A stretch of 64,000 nucleotides of DNA from Isoetes taiwanensis (Eukaryota; Streptophyta; Lycopodiopsida; Isoetales; Isoetaceae): positions 4,227,795-4,291,794 of the forward strand of contig JAJEKV010000002.1 of NCBI GenBank assembly GCA_021234155.1. The letters are read 5' to 3'. The notes under the pieces were generated by a model. That model had not been told where the DNA came from. It made no database searches and saw nothing but the letters and a program-made list of their open reading frames with translations. The first letter of the stretch is position 1, and every line of letters starts with the position of its first letter. Below, in pieces: positions 11,216-22,570 of the stretch. Both the position numbers and the translations under genes were made by a program.

Positions 11216-12611
11216 AGGTAATCTATAAATATCTTAATTCCATGTTGTACTAGGAAATTCTAGTCATGCTGTTGTCAATAAGTCTATTCATCTCTATTTA
11301 TACTTTCTTAAGACGCTTCTGCCAACAAATTCGTTTTGCAGCAAAACCTACTTTTTAGCAACTCAAAGATTATCAGGCCCTTTGATTTTATTGGTGTTTT
11401 GTTCTGCGGTTGACATCAATACATCTGGTAAATGGACATCTTTGCGGTGTTCTAGGGAAATATGTCTCAGCATTGCTTCTATCTCTATCGTTGGTGCTGC
11501 ATTTTGTACCATATATGAATGTTCCATCCAAAATTGACCTTGTAAAAGCTATGGACCTTGTTATCTTTAAACTAATGATATATCCTTGCTCTATGGTGTT
11601 GTTAGACTACGTGTTTGGACAATGTCCTTATTGCTTTATGATTTTTTGTTTATTAAAATACATTTTTTTTGTAGAAAGCTAGCATAAGAGTAATCTCGAT
11701 AATTATAGGATATAGAGCTAGGTACGAATTTGATACGTTCGAGATTTTACTTTAATTGCAAAAACGGTATCTAACCTTAAACAGAAAATGAAAGCAGTTG
11801 TAATGCCGTACAAATTCTAGCTCCTATTTCTATGTGGTTGTATTTGCAGCATACAACTTGGAGTTCTACACGGACATACAATGACTTACATTCTAGAAAA
11901 TACAACTTGGAGTTCTACAAGGACATACACTGACTTACACTCTAGAAAATACAGGCCAGTGTATGAAGTTGCGAGTTAATATTTTTCCTTATCCAGGCTT
12001 ACATTTAATATTATTGGCTTCATAGAACTTACAAAGAGTTATGCGGTTATTGAAGACTATTCATTATTCAACTTTAACATGCTTAGAAATTTAATTCGCA
12101 AGCGTATTGCATAATTCCCTCTAACTATAAACTAGAGATTGTGTAAGTGATTACATCTTAAACTTAAGCTACTGGAATCCAACAACACATCTAGGCTATA
12201 AGTTATGACTCAAGCATTCTTACATCATATTGATACCATTCTTACACCATCAATGAAATTTCAAATTAGAACTCTTGGTCTTGGTCATCCACTGTTCCAA
12301 ACTTAAAACATAGAAATTGCACTGCACCGCACCCCCTGCATCAATGCTCATATATGGCTACGATCTCTAAAGGTGTCATATATAGGTCTTGGAATTGTTG
12401 TTGATGCTTTAGAACATAAAAACAACAAATAACGCCTCTTCCTACAAAGGCTTGGTCCATGCACAATTCATAAACAAAGGAAAATAAAACAACACAAAAC
12501 AAAACCCCCCTTTCAAACCATTAATAACCCCAAATACATCAAATGACCCAACAAGAACCATGAAACGAAACGACAGCAAGAAACATGAAAACACACTCTC
12601 GGGCCACCGAA
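11216..12611. other. Stretch without a recognised gene
   Basis: AT-rich, with one 49-bp tandem duplication (listed) and no coding signal I can support. It could contain receptor-kinase intron or decayed 3' sequence. Confidence 0.4.
11851..11948. repeat. Tandem duplication, 49 bp x 2
   Basis: The unit ATACAACTTGGAGTTCTACA followed by GGACATACA, TGACTTACA and TCTAGAAA occurs twice head to tail with few mismatches. Confidence 0.95.
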
Positions 12612-12838
12612 GGGCAACCCTCCGTGCACAGCACCTTGTTAATTTAGTTAACTTTTAGTTAATTTTGCTAACTTAACTGAACAAGGTGCGAAGTCAAGTT
12701 TAGTTAGTGTTTTTGGTTAAAAACGTTAACTAAATTCTTAACTATATTTCTTAACTGTAAACTTAACTAGTGGTGTGAATGTAAATTTAGTTAAAAACCA
12801 TATTTTAACTTAACTTAACCGTAGGTGCGAATGTACCC
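12612..12838 (-). mobile_element. Tourist-like MITE, copy 2 (inverted)
   Basis: On the minus strand it begins GGGTACATTCGCACCTACGG and ends GGGTTGCCC, matching both ends of copy 1 at 4211-4524. It shares the GTTAA-rich interior and the repeated TTCRCACC word. The right flank is TAA and the left flank GAA, so a 3-bp TAA target duplication with one change is possible. No coding capacity. Confidence 0.65.
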
Positions 12839-13129
12839 TAAGGCAGTTATCGTCTGGTAAGATCTTCCCATGCTTCCTATTTACACAGAGTTTTGTGTAT
12901 TTGATGTATTATTTTTGTTTAGTTGGAATTTTGGCATAATCCTTCTATATTATGCCTTTAGATGGCACATTATGACAGTAAATAGCAGAATTGTGGCTTT
13001 TTTAAGCATGTTGTATTACATTTGTTTCACATGCAATAGAAGTATTTCCGAAAAGTCGGGTTTCGATACAACTTTAAGTTAAGATCATTGCTTCCTGAAC
13101 TCAGACTTAAGGCTTAAGCTATGTATACA

Positions 13130-14100
13130 AGCTGGTCTAACATATAACCAGACTTGCATCCCCATCCTTCAAGAATACAAAAGTGTCATCTACATACTGC
13201 ATCATCAAGAAAAAAATCCTCTTGTTGAGGGTTAGGTGAGGCAGTTGAAGATAATTTATCTGTTTCTTCATAGGCAGGTAGGTCACCAATTTTGTTATTA
13301 TTTCAGCAACCACTAAGAAGAGATAGGGGGGCTAGAGGGCAGCCTTGTCTAACTCGCCTCCTACAATGGAACAATTTAGAGGGAGATCCATTGATTAAAA
13401 GGGCAGAAGAGGCTGTGACATTGAAACTTAAAACTTTTTGATATATTTCTTTCAAGAAGCCTAGGTGCAACATAGCTTGATGGAGGAATTGCCAGTTGAT
13501 TGTGTCATATGCCTTTTTGAAATCTAATTTGAGTAGCATACATTTCTGACCAAAGAGTTCGTTCTAGTGGAGATCGTTTGATGCCCCAGTGTAATTATCC
13601 AAAATGCTTCTGCTGCGAAGGAATGCAGATTGGCATGGGTTGATCCCCTGTTGAAGCACGCCCTTGATTCTGTTTGCCAAGATCTTTGCTAGAATCTTAT
13701 AGGTAATGTTGGTGAGGGAGATGGGTCTCCAGTCTCCTAGATTTTCATGGTGATCCACCTTGGGGATTAGAACAATATGACCATCATTGATTGCTGGGTG
13801 AAGTTTACTAGCTCTCCAAGCCCCTTGTATGAAAACGGTCGAATCAATTTTCATGATTTCCTGCTGCCATAGACTTCAAGGTCTCCCAGATTTCCTTTTC
13901 TTGAGGGACATCAAGAATATCATCATCCTCAATGGTTTGAGAAACTGGAATATCCTTAAAAAAAAGTTGCAATTCGGCTGGGTCAACTTTGTTTTCAGAG
14001 AAGAGCTCTGAATATTTCCTATAAAAGTAATCTTCAATATGCTTTTACTCATCCAGATAATCACCTTCCTCTGTTTTAATTTTTCCAATGCCATTGTTCA
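13130..14100 (-). pseudogene. LINE A reverse transcriptase remnant
   Basis: Segments in order on the minus strand: a pre-RT block with EIWETLKSMAAG (about 13,890); GHIVLIPKVD... and DWRPISLTNITYKILAKILA (13,690-13,780); LDFKKAYDTINWQFL (about 13,490); RQGCPLAPL (about 13,340); and the catalytic box QYVDDTFVF (about 13,180). Plant LINEs usually have YADD or FADD, here YVDD. One frameshift near 13,560 and another near 13,310 break the frame. Confidence 0.85.
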
Positions 14101-14363
14101 AACCCTATTTTTAGCCTCTCTGAAGAAGAAAGAGGAATTCCCTCTATCCATAAAGTTAATGTATTTACTTCTGCTTTTGACTGAAGAGCTTTAGCTTCAT
14201 TTTCTTCCACCAATTTGACTTTTGTTTCTAACTCAACCTCCTTCATCTGTAGGACAAGGTCATCTTTATTAGTGAATAGTTGTCCTCTGACCTATCTCAT
14301 TTCCTTATAAATTTCCAATTTTTTCTTTCTTCTATTTGTGAACCAATTTCTGCTCCAGTTTTT

Positions 14364-14703
14364 TTTTTTTTTGAGGAACGTGTTTTACTTCATATTATAC
14401 ACTCAAAATATTACAAAGTACTTCCAGAAGTAAGAAATGTCCCTGAACCCTGAAGCATCAATCACTTTTAGATGATCACTCCATATTGGAATTTTAATAC
14501 AATCAGGCCAATTGGAGATCTGAAAGCAATTATACAACTTCTTACGAATTTCTTGAAGCACCACCTGAGAAGAAATACGCTTATCATAAAAGACCTTTCT
14601 TCGCCTTCGCTTCCATACACTCCATATTAGCCAAGACTTTGCCATGTGAAATGCAATCCTTTTAGAAGCAGTCCACTGATTTGGATAAATACCCAAAAGA
14701 AAG
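14364..14703 (-). mobile_element. Nested 5'-truncated LINE 3' end with TSD
   Basis: TGCTCCAGTTTTT occurs at 14,351-14,363 and again at 14,704-14,716, a 13-bp target-site duplication. Between the copies, on the minus strand, lies the C-terminal tail of a LINE ORF2 (WLIWSVWKRRRRKVFYDKRI, ending at a stop near 14,403), a short 3' UTR and a poly(A) that appears as a T run at 14,359-14,372. Removing the insert rejoins the endonuclease-RT spacer of the host LINE in a plausible frame. Confidence 0.9.
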
Positions 14704-14840
14704 TGCTCCAGTTTTTGACCCAGCCTTTAACTGTTTTAATTTTCTCCACAAAACTAGACATTGAGCCTGTTTTTGATATCTGAGGCAAGGAGTTGTAATA
14801 TTTCCTTGAAGGCACTACAAAAACTCTTCATATTAAGCGG

Positions 14841-15254
14841 GTGTTGAATTTAAAAGGAATGTTGGTCCCACCCTTTGTTGTGATTTCCAATTTCTGTGTC
14901 CACCGTTCTTCCCTTTCGGGTGAGTCTGTTGAGGCATATATATTTATGACAGCCAGCTCTTTACCTTCAATTTCCAACACAGCCATTGTCCATCTGCCCA
15001 TAGGATGTTTGAATGTAGCTATAGTCTTCTGTCCAATCCAAATTGTACATGTACCACCTCTGGTACCATCAGCTGCTGACCAGATAGAAGAGCTATTTGT
15101 ATGAATCCAACTACCATTCTAGCTGACTCAAATCAGGGAGTCTATGTTCTTGAAGAAGAACAATATCTTCTTTCATTTCCTTAATTGCAATGTGAGCTCT
15201 TTTTCTTTTGAGGGGGGCCTTAATGCCCCTCATATTCCATGTGACTATCTTCAT
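14841..15254 (-). pseudogene. LINE A APE endonuclease remnant
   Basis: It starts MKIVTWNMRGIKAPLKRKRA and continues with MKEDIVLLQEHRL, the conserved N-terminal strand and the catalytic Glu region of apurinic-like endonucleases. After two frameshifts the frame continues with GTRGGTCTIWIG and ELAVINIYASTDSPEREERW. The C-terminal catalytic SDH region was not found. Confidence 0.8.
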
Positions 15255-17249
15255 TAGGCAGGGTATTTCTTCCTCTCCTGAACCCTGAGGTTTAGGGCAG
15301 GACTATTGTCTAAAAACTGAACTTTTTTATGACCCTTCTTGATTGGAAGGGGAGTGACGAATTCTTCTCCCTCATCAATTATTGGGGAGGGAATCTTGCT
15401 GATTTCCTCCTCAGGTGAGATTTGTGTCGATTCCTTTGAGAATTGAAGATCCTCTGTCCCATTAAATCCCTCACTATCAGATATCTCCATAGGTGATTTT
15501 GTGAAGAATTTGTATGGTGTTCTATTATGCTCCACCTGCATTTCATTCATGGGAGTAGGATTTCCAAACTTCTCACTTGTAGGAGTAGTTTATTTTTCAC
15601 CTTCTTCCATTATATTTAGTAAAACATCAAAAAGCTCAGCCTCTGTTGGCTGGCTTGGAGTGGAGGACGGCTCTTTTTCTGGAATATCTGGAGATTTTAC
15701 CATATGAGAGCATTCTCCCCTACATTCACCCCTCAAGATTCCATCTATTGATTCCGAGGTTAGAGCTTCAGGGTAGACATTAATAGGGGGCTTATCACCA
15801 TCCCTGATTGTTAATGTGTTACTCCTTATGTGGTGAGCAGATTTGATAGGGATCTCATTAGAAATAGCCAACTCTTTGCCTTTATAAGAGACCAATACAT
15901 TATCTTGGCCACATGGAGTTATAGGGATTACCTTCTGGTTTTCCTGGCCATGTGGACTTACAAGCCTCTATGATTGGCTCATTTGTCCAGCTGGGCTTAG
16001 AGGGGCAATAGTCTGACTAGATATCAGATCCACTACCTGGCCAGTTGGACTTAAAGGGACTATGGTCTGACTTGTTACCTGTTCTCACTGGCCTGTTACG
16101 TGCTCATCTACCTGACCAACTGGATTCACCAAGATTTTAAAGCCATTTGCCAATTTATTGTCTTGGTTTTTTCTCTTCCATTCTTGTCTTGTCTTTTTTA
16201 TTTCAGCTACATTTCATTCCAGATACTCCTTCAGAGCCCTCTCCTTCTATTTTCTGGCTTTCCTTCTGGCACTATCATTCATATTCTTTTTTTTACTTTT
16301 GGGATTGGCCTAGCCTTCAGTAGTATTATCCGAAATTTTGATGTCCTTAAAACCCCGTTCAGGGAACTGTTGCCTTGGTACTTGTTTTTTTGCTCATGTT
16401 CCTTTGCAAACCCCTCCTCCATGCAATCTGAGACCACAAATATTACATGGAATTGGAAGACCCTGCCATTGCAGGTTCAATTTCTGGGTTGTTCCAAAAA
16501 AATCTATATATTCCAGCTGTTTGGATATGGGTTTCAGGATATCTAGTTGGATCCAAACTCTCGGGGCCCTTTCAGCTACATTGTCACAGCCAATATATTG
16601 ACCCAGATCTTGGAATAGCGTTTTGAACAGATCCTCGTGCCAGTACATAGGATTCAGACCCTGTATTGAGCAAGATGCTCGATGGAATAGTTCCTCCAGA
16701 GTTTGCGGATCAAATTTCGGGTTCCACTTTTGAAAATAAAATTGAGTGTTTGCTTTATAAATCGTTCCCTATTTCAATAATAATTGGACAGAGTTGGAGT
16801 CTCCACATTCAACCACAAAAAAAGGGAAATCACGCTAGTAGACCCCTGAAATCGTGAGTTTTTTTATCCATTTTCAGTATCTCACTCTTCAGCAAATTGA
16901 GTTTGACTCCTTCGTGTCTGATACACCCAATAACCGCCTTTTCCTGGAGATCTTTAAGCCTATTGGAAATACAGAGGTGATCAAGGGAGGGTATACCTTT
17001 GAACTCCGGTCTGATTCTGAGCTCCTCCTGTTTGAGCATTGTCCTTTGCTCCGTGTTTATTTGATCCAAAATAGGGCCGACCAGATTGCTCTCCATTTGT
17101 ACTGGTGTCAGTCCATTTTGCATTCTTGTCTTCTGCTGAGGTTCCTTCTTCTTGAGTTGTCTGTTATGCTGAGAAGTCGCCATTGGGATCATCCAGTCTC
17201 CAACCGCAAAGAAGTTTTTTTTGTTTGTGGTTGTCTCTGTCAATTCCAT
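15254..17249 (-). pseudogene. LINE A ORF1 (DUF4283/zinc-knuckle-like) remnant
   Basis: The N-terminal block (17,249-16,830) is basic and Gln-rich. A middle block at about 16,840-16,390 has the DUF4283-like order: FLWLNVETPTL, then YWHEDLFKTLFQDLGQYIGC, VWIQLDILKP, and LPIPCNICGLRLHGGGVC, a damaged zinc-knuckle region. A low-complexity C-terminal part with P/S/E-rich sequence runs down to 15,254. Such proteins bind LINE RNA. At least three frame changes make it non-functional. Confidence 0.75.
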
Positions 17250-17250
17250 G

Positions 17251-17929
17251 CACTATAGTTTTCACATACTCAATCATCTCCTTTTGCATTATGTCCTATT
17301 AAATAAGGACAACCACAGGCCCACTAGATCTTCATTGGGCTATACAGGCCCAATGCCACTACCTGACGATCCCTTTCCTTGCCCCTGTGGCCCACCAGAG
17401 GGCACAGTATCCAGTGGCCTCCTTTCACTGTAACACATCCCATGGCCTTTAGACCCCTTGCCCAATGCTGTCATCTCACACTCTCTCACACTCTCTCACA
17501 CACCACCTTACCTGTGCGCCTCAAACCCTAGCGCCATTCTCCTCCCATTGAAATTCGTAACCAGAATGTGATAGTTGCAAGATAATACCTTGCACCTTTA
17601 GTAGCTTCGAATGAACAATCTTATATCAAATGTTATAAATATATGACCCTACTTAAGCGTGGCAATGCCAGATGCACATTTACTAGTATTATATTAGTTA
17701 GATCAATTAAATATTACGCAACCATAGGCATCTGCAATAGGCATGTGCCATATGCAATACCATTATTGCTATTGGATAAAATAATTGTTCCATTTAGAAT
17801 TTTCACAAGTTCATTTTTTAACAAACAAGTACTTGTTTAAAAAGAAATTCTAGCAGAAGAGCAGGCTTGGGGCAAAGGGTTAGCAATGGTTATTATTCCC
17901 ATGAAATACAATGCCAATAGATGTGTGGT
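17251..17929. other. Stretch without a recognised gene
   Basis: Contains a CACTCT/CACACA-rich stretch at about 17,465-17,505 that may be the LINE A 5' end. Otherwise no signal. Confidence 0.4.
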
Positions 17930-17936
17930 TTGTGTA

Positions 17937-18019
17937 CCTGCCGAAAGCTTATCACCGGGATTAAAAAACCCCGCCCTTTCGGGTTTTTGAGGAAAAACCC
18001 TAGTGATAAGCCTTCGGCA
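17937..18019. repeat. Long hairpin module, copy 1
   Basis: Outer arms GCCGAAAGCTTATCAC and GTGATAAGCCTTCGGC can pair. Inside them AAAAACCC and GGGTTTTT pair around a CGCCCTTTC loop. Related modules lie at 26,216-26,290 and 27,163-27,241, with different but still complementary outer arms. Confidence 0.8.
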
Positions 18020-18139
18020 AGGGGCTTGGATAAACATAAGGCTGAGAATTCGCTCCCAAAACCCATGAATGGAGAAGTCAAAGCTATTGTCGCTTGCCAA
18101 CCTGTACCTGCACATCATCAACACTAGAAAAAATGTGAC

Positions 18140-18245
18140 AAAACAAACCTCCCAAAGTGGAGGGGCTGATCACGCGTGCCACGCGACAATAAAACAAAAA
18201 CCTCTTCAAATAGAAGGGCTGGTCACGCGTGCCAGGCGACAAATA
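18140..18245. repeat. Two tandem mini-hairpin units
   Basis: Two units of about 55 bp each combine a short hairpin (CCTCCCAAAGTGGAGG in the first, CCTCTTCAAATAGAAGG in the second) with GGGCTGRTCACGCGTGCCA. The stems differ in sequence yet stay complementary. Confidence 0.75.
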
Positions 18246-19366
18246 CATTAAACAATTAATGGGGGAGGGTGGGTTTCAAAGAAAAGAGAATAAGGTACTG
18301 CTGAGAGAGAAGAGGAAGCGCCGATGAGACGTTGATGAAGAACCTCGCCTAATATAGCGATCTCCCAACCAGAGAAGGCATGCACCGCATGCATGCATGC
18401 AAGACATGCATGCTCGCCCCATTCTAGAATTTCGATCTGAGGGCTCGGATCGATGGGATTTTTTATACAAGGGTAGGTGTAGTTTATTCTTTTCTTTTCT
18501 CTAGAACATGACAAATAGACTTAGATAGTGGTTGCATTAAAGTGATGTTGCAGTCCCTAGGGAAGGTCACAATTGATTGTCTGAGCAAGATGTCAGTAAA
18601 TTGTGTTAGTGCAAACATAATATGATCACATATTATGGCCTAATGCTTTACGCGACATAACTATAATGGCAAACATTTTAGAGCTGAAATTTCTTATGAT
18701 GGTAGAATGTCAAACAACAACTAGCTTTTGACATGTCTCATTCAATTCTATATCGAACATCGCATGTCTCATTCAATTCTCTATTTTCTGTGTTTTTTTT
18801 TACGTCGCACATCCCTGGCACGTCAATTATTTCTAACAGCCATGCACTTCATCTCTTTTTCAAGTTGGCAACATAGGGTTTATTTATGTTGGACTTCGAT
18901 TCTTGAAGCTTCACAAGTATGAGTGGTTTTTAATTCTAGAAAGAGATCTTCCCTTTCCTTGCATAAATCGAAAATCTTCTAAAATGGTCTTGAAGCTTCA
19001 TCAGAGCTCTCCATAATGAAGTTATAATTGAATGTGAGTTGCACAATTCATGGATTGTGAAAGGAAGACCATAAGTTTTGTTGCCAAAAAGCATGAGTTT
19101 TGTGGTAGATGGTAAAAATGAAGAGAACTCTACTGCCATGAGCAATTTTAAAGTGCAAAATCATAATCCAGAATTCTAAAATGTGTTTCCCACATCACAT
19201 TTTTAGTTGCAAGTTTTACAAAGTTTAGGATAGCTCAATGATATGCTGGTCTTCAAGATTTGCATAATTAGAATATTTAATCATTTTTTTTATGTCCAGA
19301 TGTTGCTCAGATAAACCATCGTAATGCAAATGCAGATATAGTAGTTTTAAAAAAGGTATTGCTTCC

Positions 19367-20290
19367 TTTTTTTGATGGACGACAAGCTTTATTTATCAAT
19401 CAAATTTATAACAATATAAAATGCAAAGATAGGATTATAACCCTAGCGAATAAACTGATCCAATTGAGCATGACCATCTGTCTATGCATTTTGAAGGTAT
19501 GTATGCCAAATCAGTACTTTCTTTTCCTGATCAAGAGAAGAACCATTATAAGCCATAACAATTTTATTTTGTGTCCAATGAAGAAGAATCTTGTCTGCAG
19601 TATCTATACCCTTAAAGATAAGTAGTCTTCTCCTCTACCACATGGACCATATAAAAGGCAAGCCACACGCAAGATGAAAAGCTCGTTTCTGCCATGCATC
19701 AGGATAGATAGCAAGCACAACTTGCTGGCTAGATCGAGGCGTGCCAAATCAGATTAACAACCAAGTCCATGCTTGCCGAAGCCGCTCACACAAGAAAAAC
19801 CAATGATCAATACTCTCAACCCTTTGCTTACATAAAGGAAAGAGCTTTGAAATCCAATTATCAATTTTATGGACCAGCCTGTTGACTCCATCTATGGATC
19901 ACTTGCCACCACAAAGCCACCACTTTGGGATGAAGCAACTTATCCTATACCCATGTCCAAACACTTTTCTATTGTGGCCGAGGGGCCTGAAGATGCCATC
20001 TATTAGACGACGGTAAGATTTCAGCGCTCTAGCTTGATACCCTGATGGCGATCCCATACAGTTACTTCAATCTGTGGGCCAGAATCCTATGGAAAAAATG
20101 CAGCAATACGAGTCCAAATTACTCTATCCCATCCGTACAACAAGAATTCTGTTCTAAATACTTCCCATGACATGAAATGACCAGACTCATACCAAGCTGC
20201 AATATGTAGCAAAATAACAGGGGGTTTCCCTTGTATTTTTATACCTTTTTCCCTATGGTTTTCATATGATTGTTTGTCGTATTTCATGGG
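19367..20290 (-). mobile_element. LINE C 3' fragment
   Basis: On the minus strand, degenerate frames give the C-terminal zf-RVT region of a plant LINE: EVFRTEFLLYGWDRVIWTRI near 20,150, then ...RVESIDHWFF-like and ACGLPFIWSMWWRRR-like sequence near 19,650-19,820. A short T run (19,367-19,373) at the left edge fits a poly(A) end. No RT palm is present, so the copy is 5' truncated. Confidence 0.7.
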
Positions 20291-20697
20291 ACATACTAAT
20301 GCGTATATCTAGAGTGCGCATACGCGCTAATAAAATTTCATCATATTTTTCAATGGTTAACCCCTTAAACATGCAATATTTTGACATTTTAGGGTTCTCT
20401 ACTTCTATATTCATAAGAAACTATTGTTTATTTTACATGCAAGGATCGAGGACCATAAGGCTAGGGTTTTCCATTGCTATCGACCTAAGAACCCGGCCCG
20501 TCGAGCGGCATAGTTCTTCATTCGGCTTCCATAGTCTGGCGAATCCTTCAATGCTCCAACACAAATGTTCGATACGAGCATGTTTATTGCAGTTGAACAT
20601 GCCATCCCTTTAGGCTTTTACAGACCTTCCATTTAGTCTTCCGGGTAATTGATGCAGGTTACAATTTCGGAAAACTGTCACACTTAGAAGACCTCAA

Positions 20698-21721
20698 GCG
20701 TAAAGACCCTCATTTGTATCGATGCAAAGTTTTGTCTTATTCTGTTATTTCTTTTGGTGATTTTTGTTGTGGGTCTTCCACAAATCACCGGTTTCATCCA
20801 CCCGAGAACTATCTTCAGCGGTTTAATACTGCCTCTGTTCTCTAATTTTTGAGACCTTGAATTGTTTCTGCAAATTTTTCCTTCTCCAGGAGCAAAAACG
20901 TCTTCCCTGATCCGGATGACTAGTGGCGGGCCTGTGCTTACCCGCATGACAAGTATGTGAGAGCGAGTTCAGGATTCGCTCTTGGAGCATCAGAACCAGC
21001 TGGTTTGGCCGTCTTATCAAGGTATGAGCCTTTCAAGCTTCAACAGTAGTTTGGAAAATGTTCCATTCTTTATTTCCTGCCATATGCCACACATCTGTCT
21101 CCCTCCTCCCATTACATCTCAAAATGTGCCATGCCGTCCCACTCAATCTACATTAAGGAAGTTATGCTAGGATCTAAGCTTGTTCTTCACAAAGTTCTAG
21201 ATCATGATCAAACTTCGTTCTTGGGACCCCTCTTTAGAGCCCAACATTGAATGTTGTACAGTTTATTGCTAATGGTAGCACAATGCTTCGCCATATCAGC
21301 TTATTGATGCACTAAACACTGTAGAAGATGAGGAGACTCGGCAAATGCTCTTAGATGGTGTGTTTGGTGGGATTCTACGGTCTACTCGGGTGGAATTTTT
21401 TGTGGAATTTTTTTTAAGAAGATTTGCAAACGTTTGTAGCCTCAATGTAGCTAGTTCAAGATTGCTAAATGTTGGTGCTTTTTTATCCAGGAAGCTATGA
21501 TCTTGCCACCATGGGTAGCTCTTGCAGTTCGTCCACACCCAGGAGTGTGGGAGTATGTGCACTTTTAATGAAGCAGGGAATGGATGTGAGTTCTTATGGA
21601 GCGAGGGGGCTTATGTAAAACTTCACGGTCCTTCAATTCGAGAGCCAAATGTGTACTCTTTTGGCACTCCATATCGATTGATCTTTGAAGACTCAAAGCG
21701 TAAAGACCCTCATTTGTATCG
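20698..21721 (+). repeat. 24-bp direct repeat flanking the sucrose synthase fragment
   Basis: The same 24 bases, starting GCGTAAAGACCCTCATTTGT, occur at 20,698-20,721 and 21,698-21,721, exactly 1,000 bp apart. The similarity continues with mismatches for about 45 bp downstream (TTTGTCTTATT, ATTTCTTTT). Both copies can encode KRKDPHLYR. The span given is repeat to repeat. Confidence 0.85.
20916..21568 (+). pseudogene. Sucrose synthase 5' fragment (three exons)
   Basis: Sucrose synthase interconverts sucrose plus UDP with UDP-glucose plus fructose in the cytosol. Exon 1 starts at ATG 20,916 and reads to ERVQDSLLEHQNQLV before a GT donor after 21,021. It has a TGA at 20,958 exactly where the family has Arg in MRERV (CGA to TGA). 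Exon 2 (about 21,283-21,389) gives PYQLIDALNTVEDEETRQML, then DGVFGGILRST. Exon 3 (21,491-21,568) gives [20 protein letters not shown] then EYVHF and a stop. Only the N-terminal tenth to eighth of the roughly 800-residue enzyme is present; the catalytic glycosyltransferase domains are absent. Introns are kept, so this is a DNA-level duplicate rather than a retrocopy. Confidence 0.88.
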
Positions 21722-21779
21722 GACTTAAAGCTTTGTCTTATTACATTTATTTCTTTTCTAATGTTAATGGGATATGTAA

Positions 21780-22570
21780 GCAAGTTGGCATTGTGAATAT
21801 ATCATCCTTTACAAAGGCTATTGGAGCATGTGGAAGTATTGTTGAGGCAAATTCTGCCTTTACTAAGGTCCTACAAGCCACAATTTATACGTGGAGTGCC
21901 ATTGTTTTGGCCAATGTGGACCTTGGACAGGCTGAGGCTGCAATTGAACTTTATTGCAGAATAAAACAATCAGATAGTGAGAATGACCAGCATATTTATG
22001 TTTCTGCCCTAAAAGCATGCTCTTCAGCGTCATATCTTTGCCAGGGAAGACTTGTGCATAATCAGATCATTTGCAGTTCAAGCATCTTAAAAGCGTGTGC
22101 CAGCATTAGGGCCATTGAAAGAGGTACATTCATGAGTATGTGATGGGATCCAAGTTTCAAAGGCTGCTTTTTTTTAGTTTCAAAAAGCGTTTTTGTGGGT
22201 AGCACATTGGTGGACATGTATGCAGCATGCAGAAGGCAGGAATAATGCCAGACACAGTAGTATTTGCCATTTTGAAAGCATTCAACAGCACTGGGGCCAT
22301 GGATAGAGCAAGGCATATTCATGAGCAAATTATGAAGAAGGGTTTCCAGTTTGATGCAGCAGTAGCAAATGCTCTTGTGGACATGTATGCAAAATGTGGT
22401 TGCTTGGAAGAGGCACATGAACTCTTTCAGACATTGCCAATGCGGGATGTTGGATTGTGGAATACAATCATTTTTTGGTATGTCCAGCATGGTTACACCT
22501 TCCATGCTTTAGAATGCTTTGGGAAAATGCAGGACGAAAGATTGAGGCCAGATGCAATGTCCATGTTTTG
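21780..22570 (+). pseudogene. PPR pseudogene 3
   Basis: Two open blocks in different frames (21,780-22,140 and 22,227-22,570). The first reads FTKAIGACGSIVEANSAF and LVHNQIICSS. The second is well kept: ARHIHEQIMKKGFQFDAAVA, then ALVDMYAKCGCLEEAHELFQ and RDVGLWNTIIFWYVQHGYTF, ending in GKMQDERLRPDAMS. This is the usual P-L-S succession. A frameshift near 22,140-22,226 and loss of both ends make it a pseudogene. Confidence 0.88.

Larger units (their letters stand above)
13100..17250 (-). mobile_element. LINE A, degenerate, with nested insertion
   Basis: A plant LINE (L1-type) reads from about 17,250 down to 13,100. ORF1 starts at 17,249. An APE-type endonuclease starts at 15,254 (MKIVTWNMRGIKA). 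Reverse transcriptase lies at 13,130-14,100. Several frameshifts and stops break both ORFs, and a 340-bp foreign LINE tail interrupts the spacer between endonuclease and RT. The 3' end beyond the RT palm appears lost. A CT/CA-rich stretch just upstream (17,465-17,505) may belong to the 5' UTR. Confidence 0.85.
17930..19150. repeat. Left arm of a large imperfect inverted repeat
   Basis: Several blocks match the reverse complement of 24,900-26,290. They include a hairpin (17,937-18,019), a GCATGC-rich block with ATTCTAGAAT (18,360-18,435), TTCAATTCTCTRTTTTCTG (about 18,772) and TTCATGGATTGTGAAAGG (about 19,047). The paired coordinates sum to a nearly constant value (43.87-44.25 kb), as expected for one inverted repeat with indels. 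Confidence 0.7.

Noticed and set aside
4211-12838. One 8.6-kb transposon using the two GGGTnnATTCGCACC ends as TIRs
   Set aside because: Each site has its own second end (GGGTTGCCC), so two short MITE copies explain the data better.
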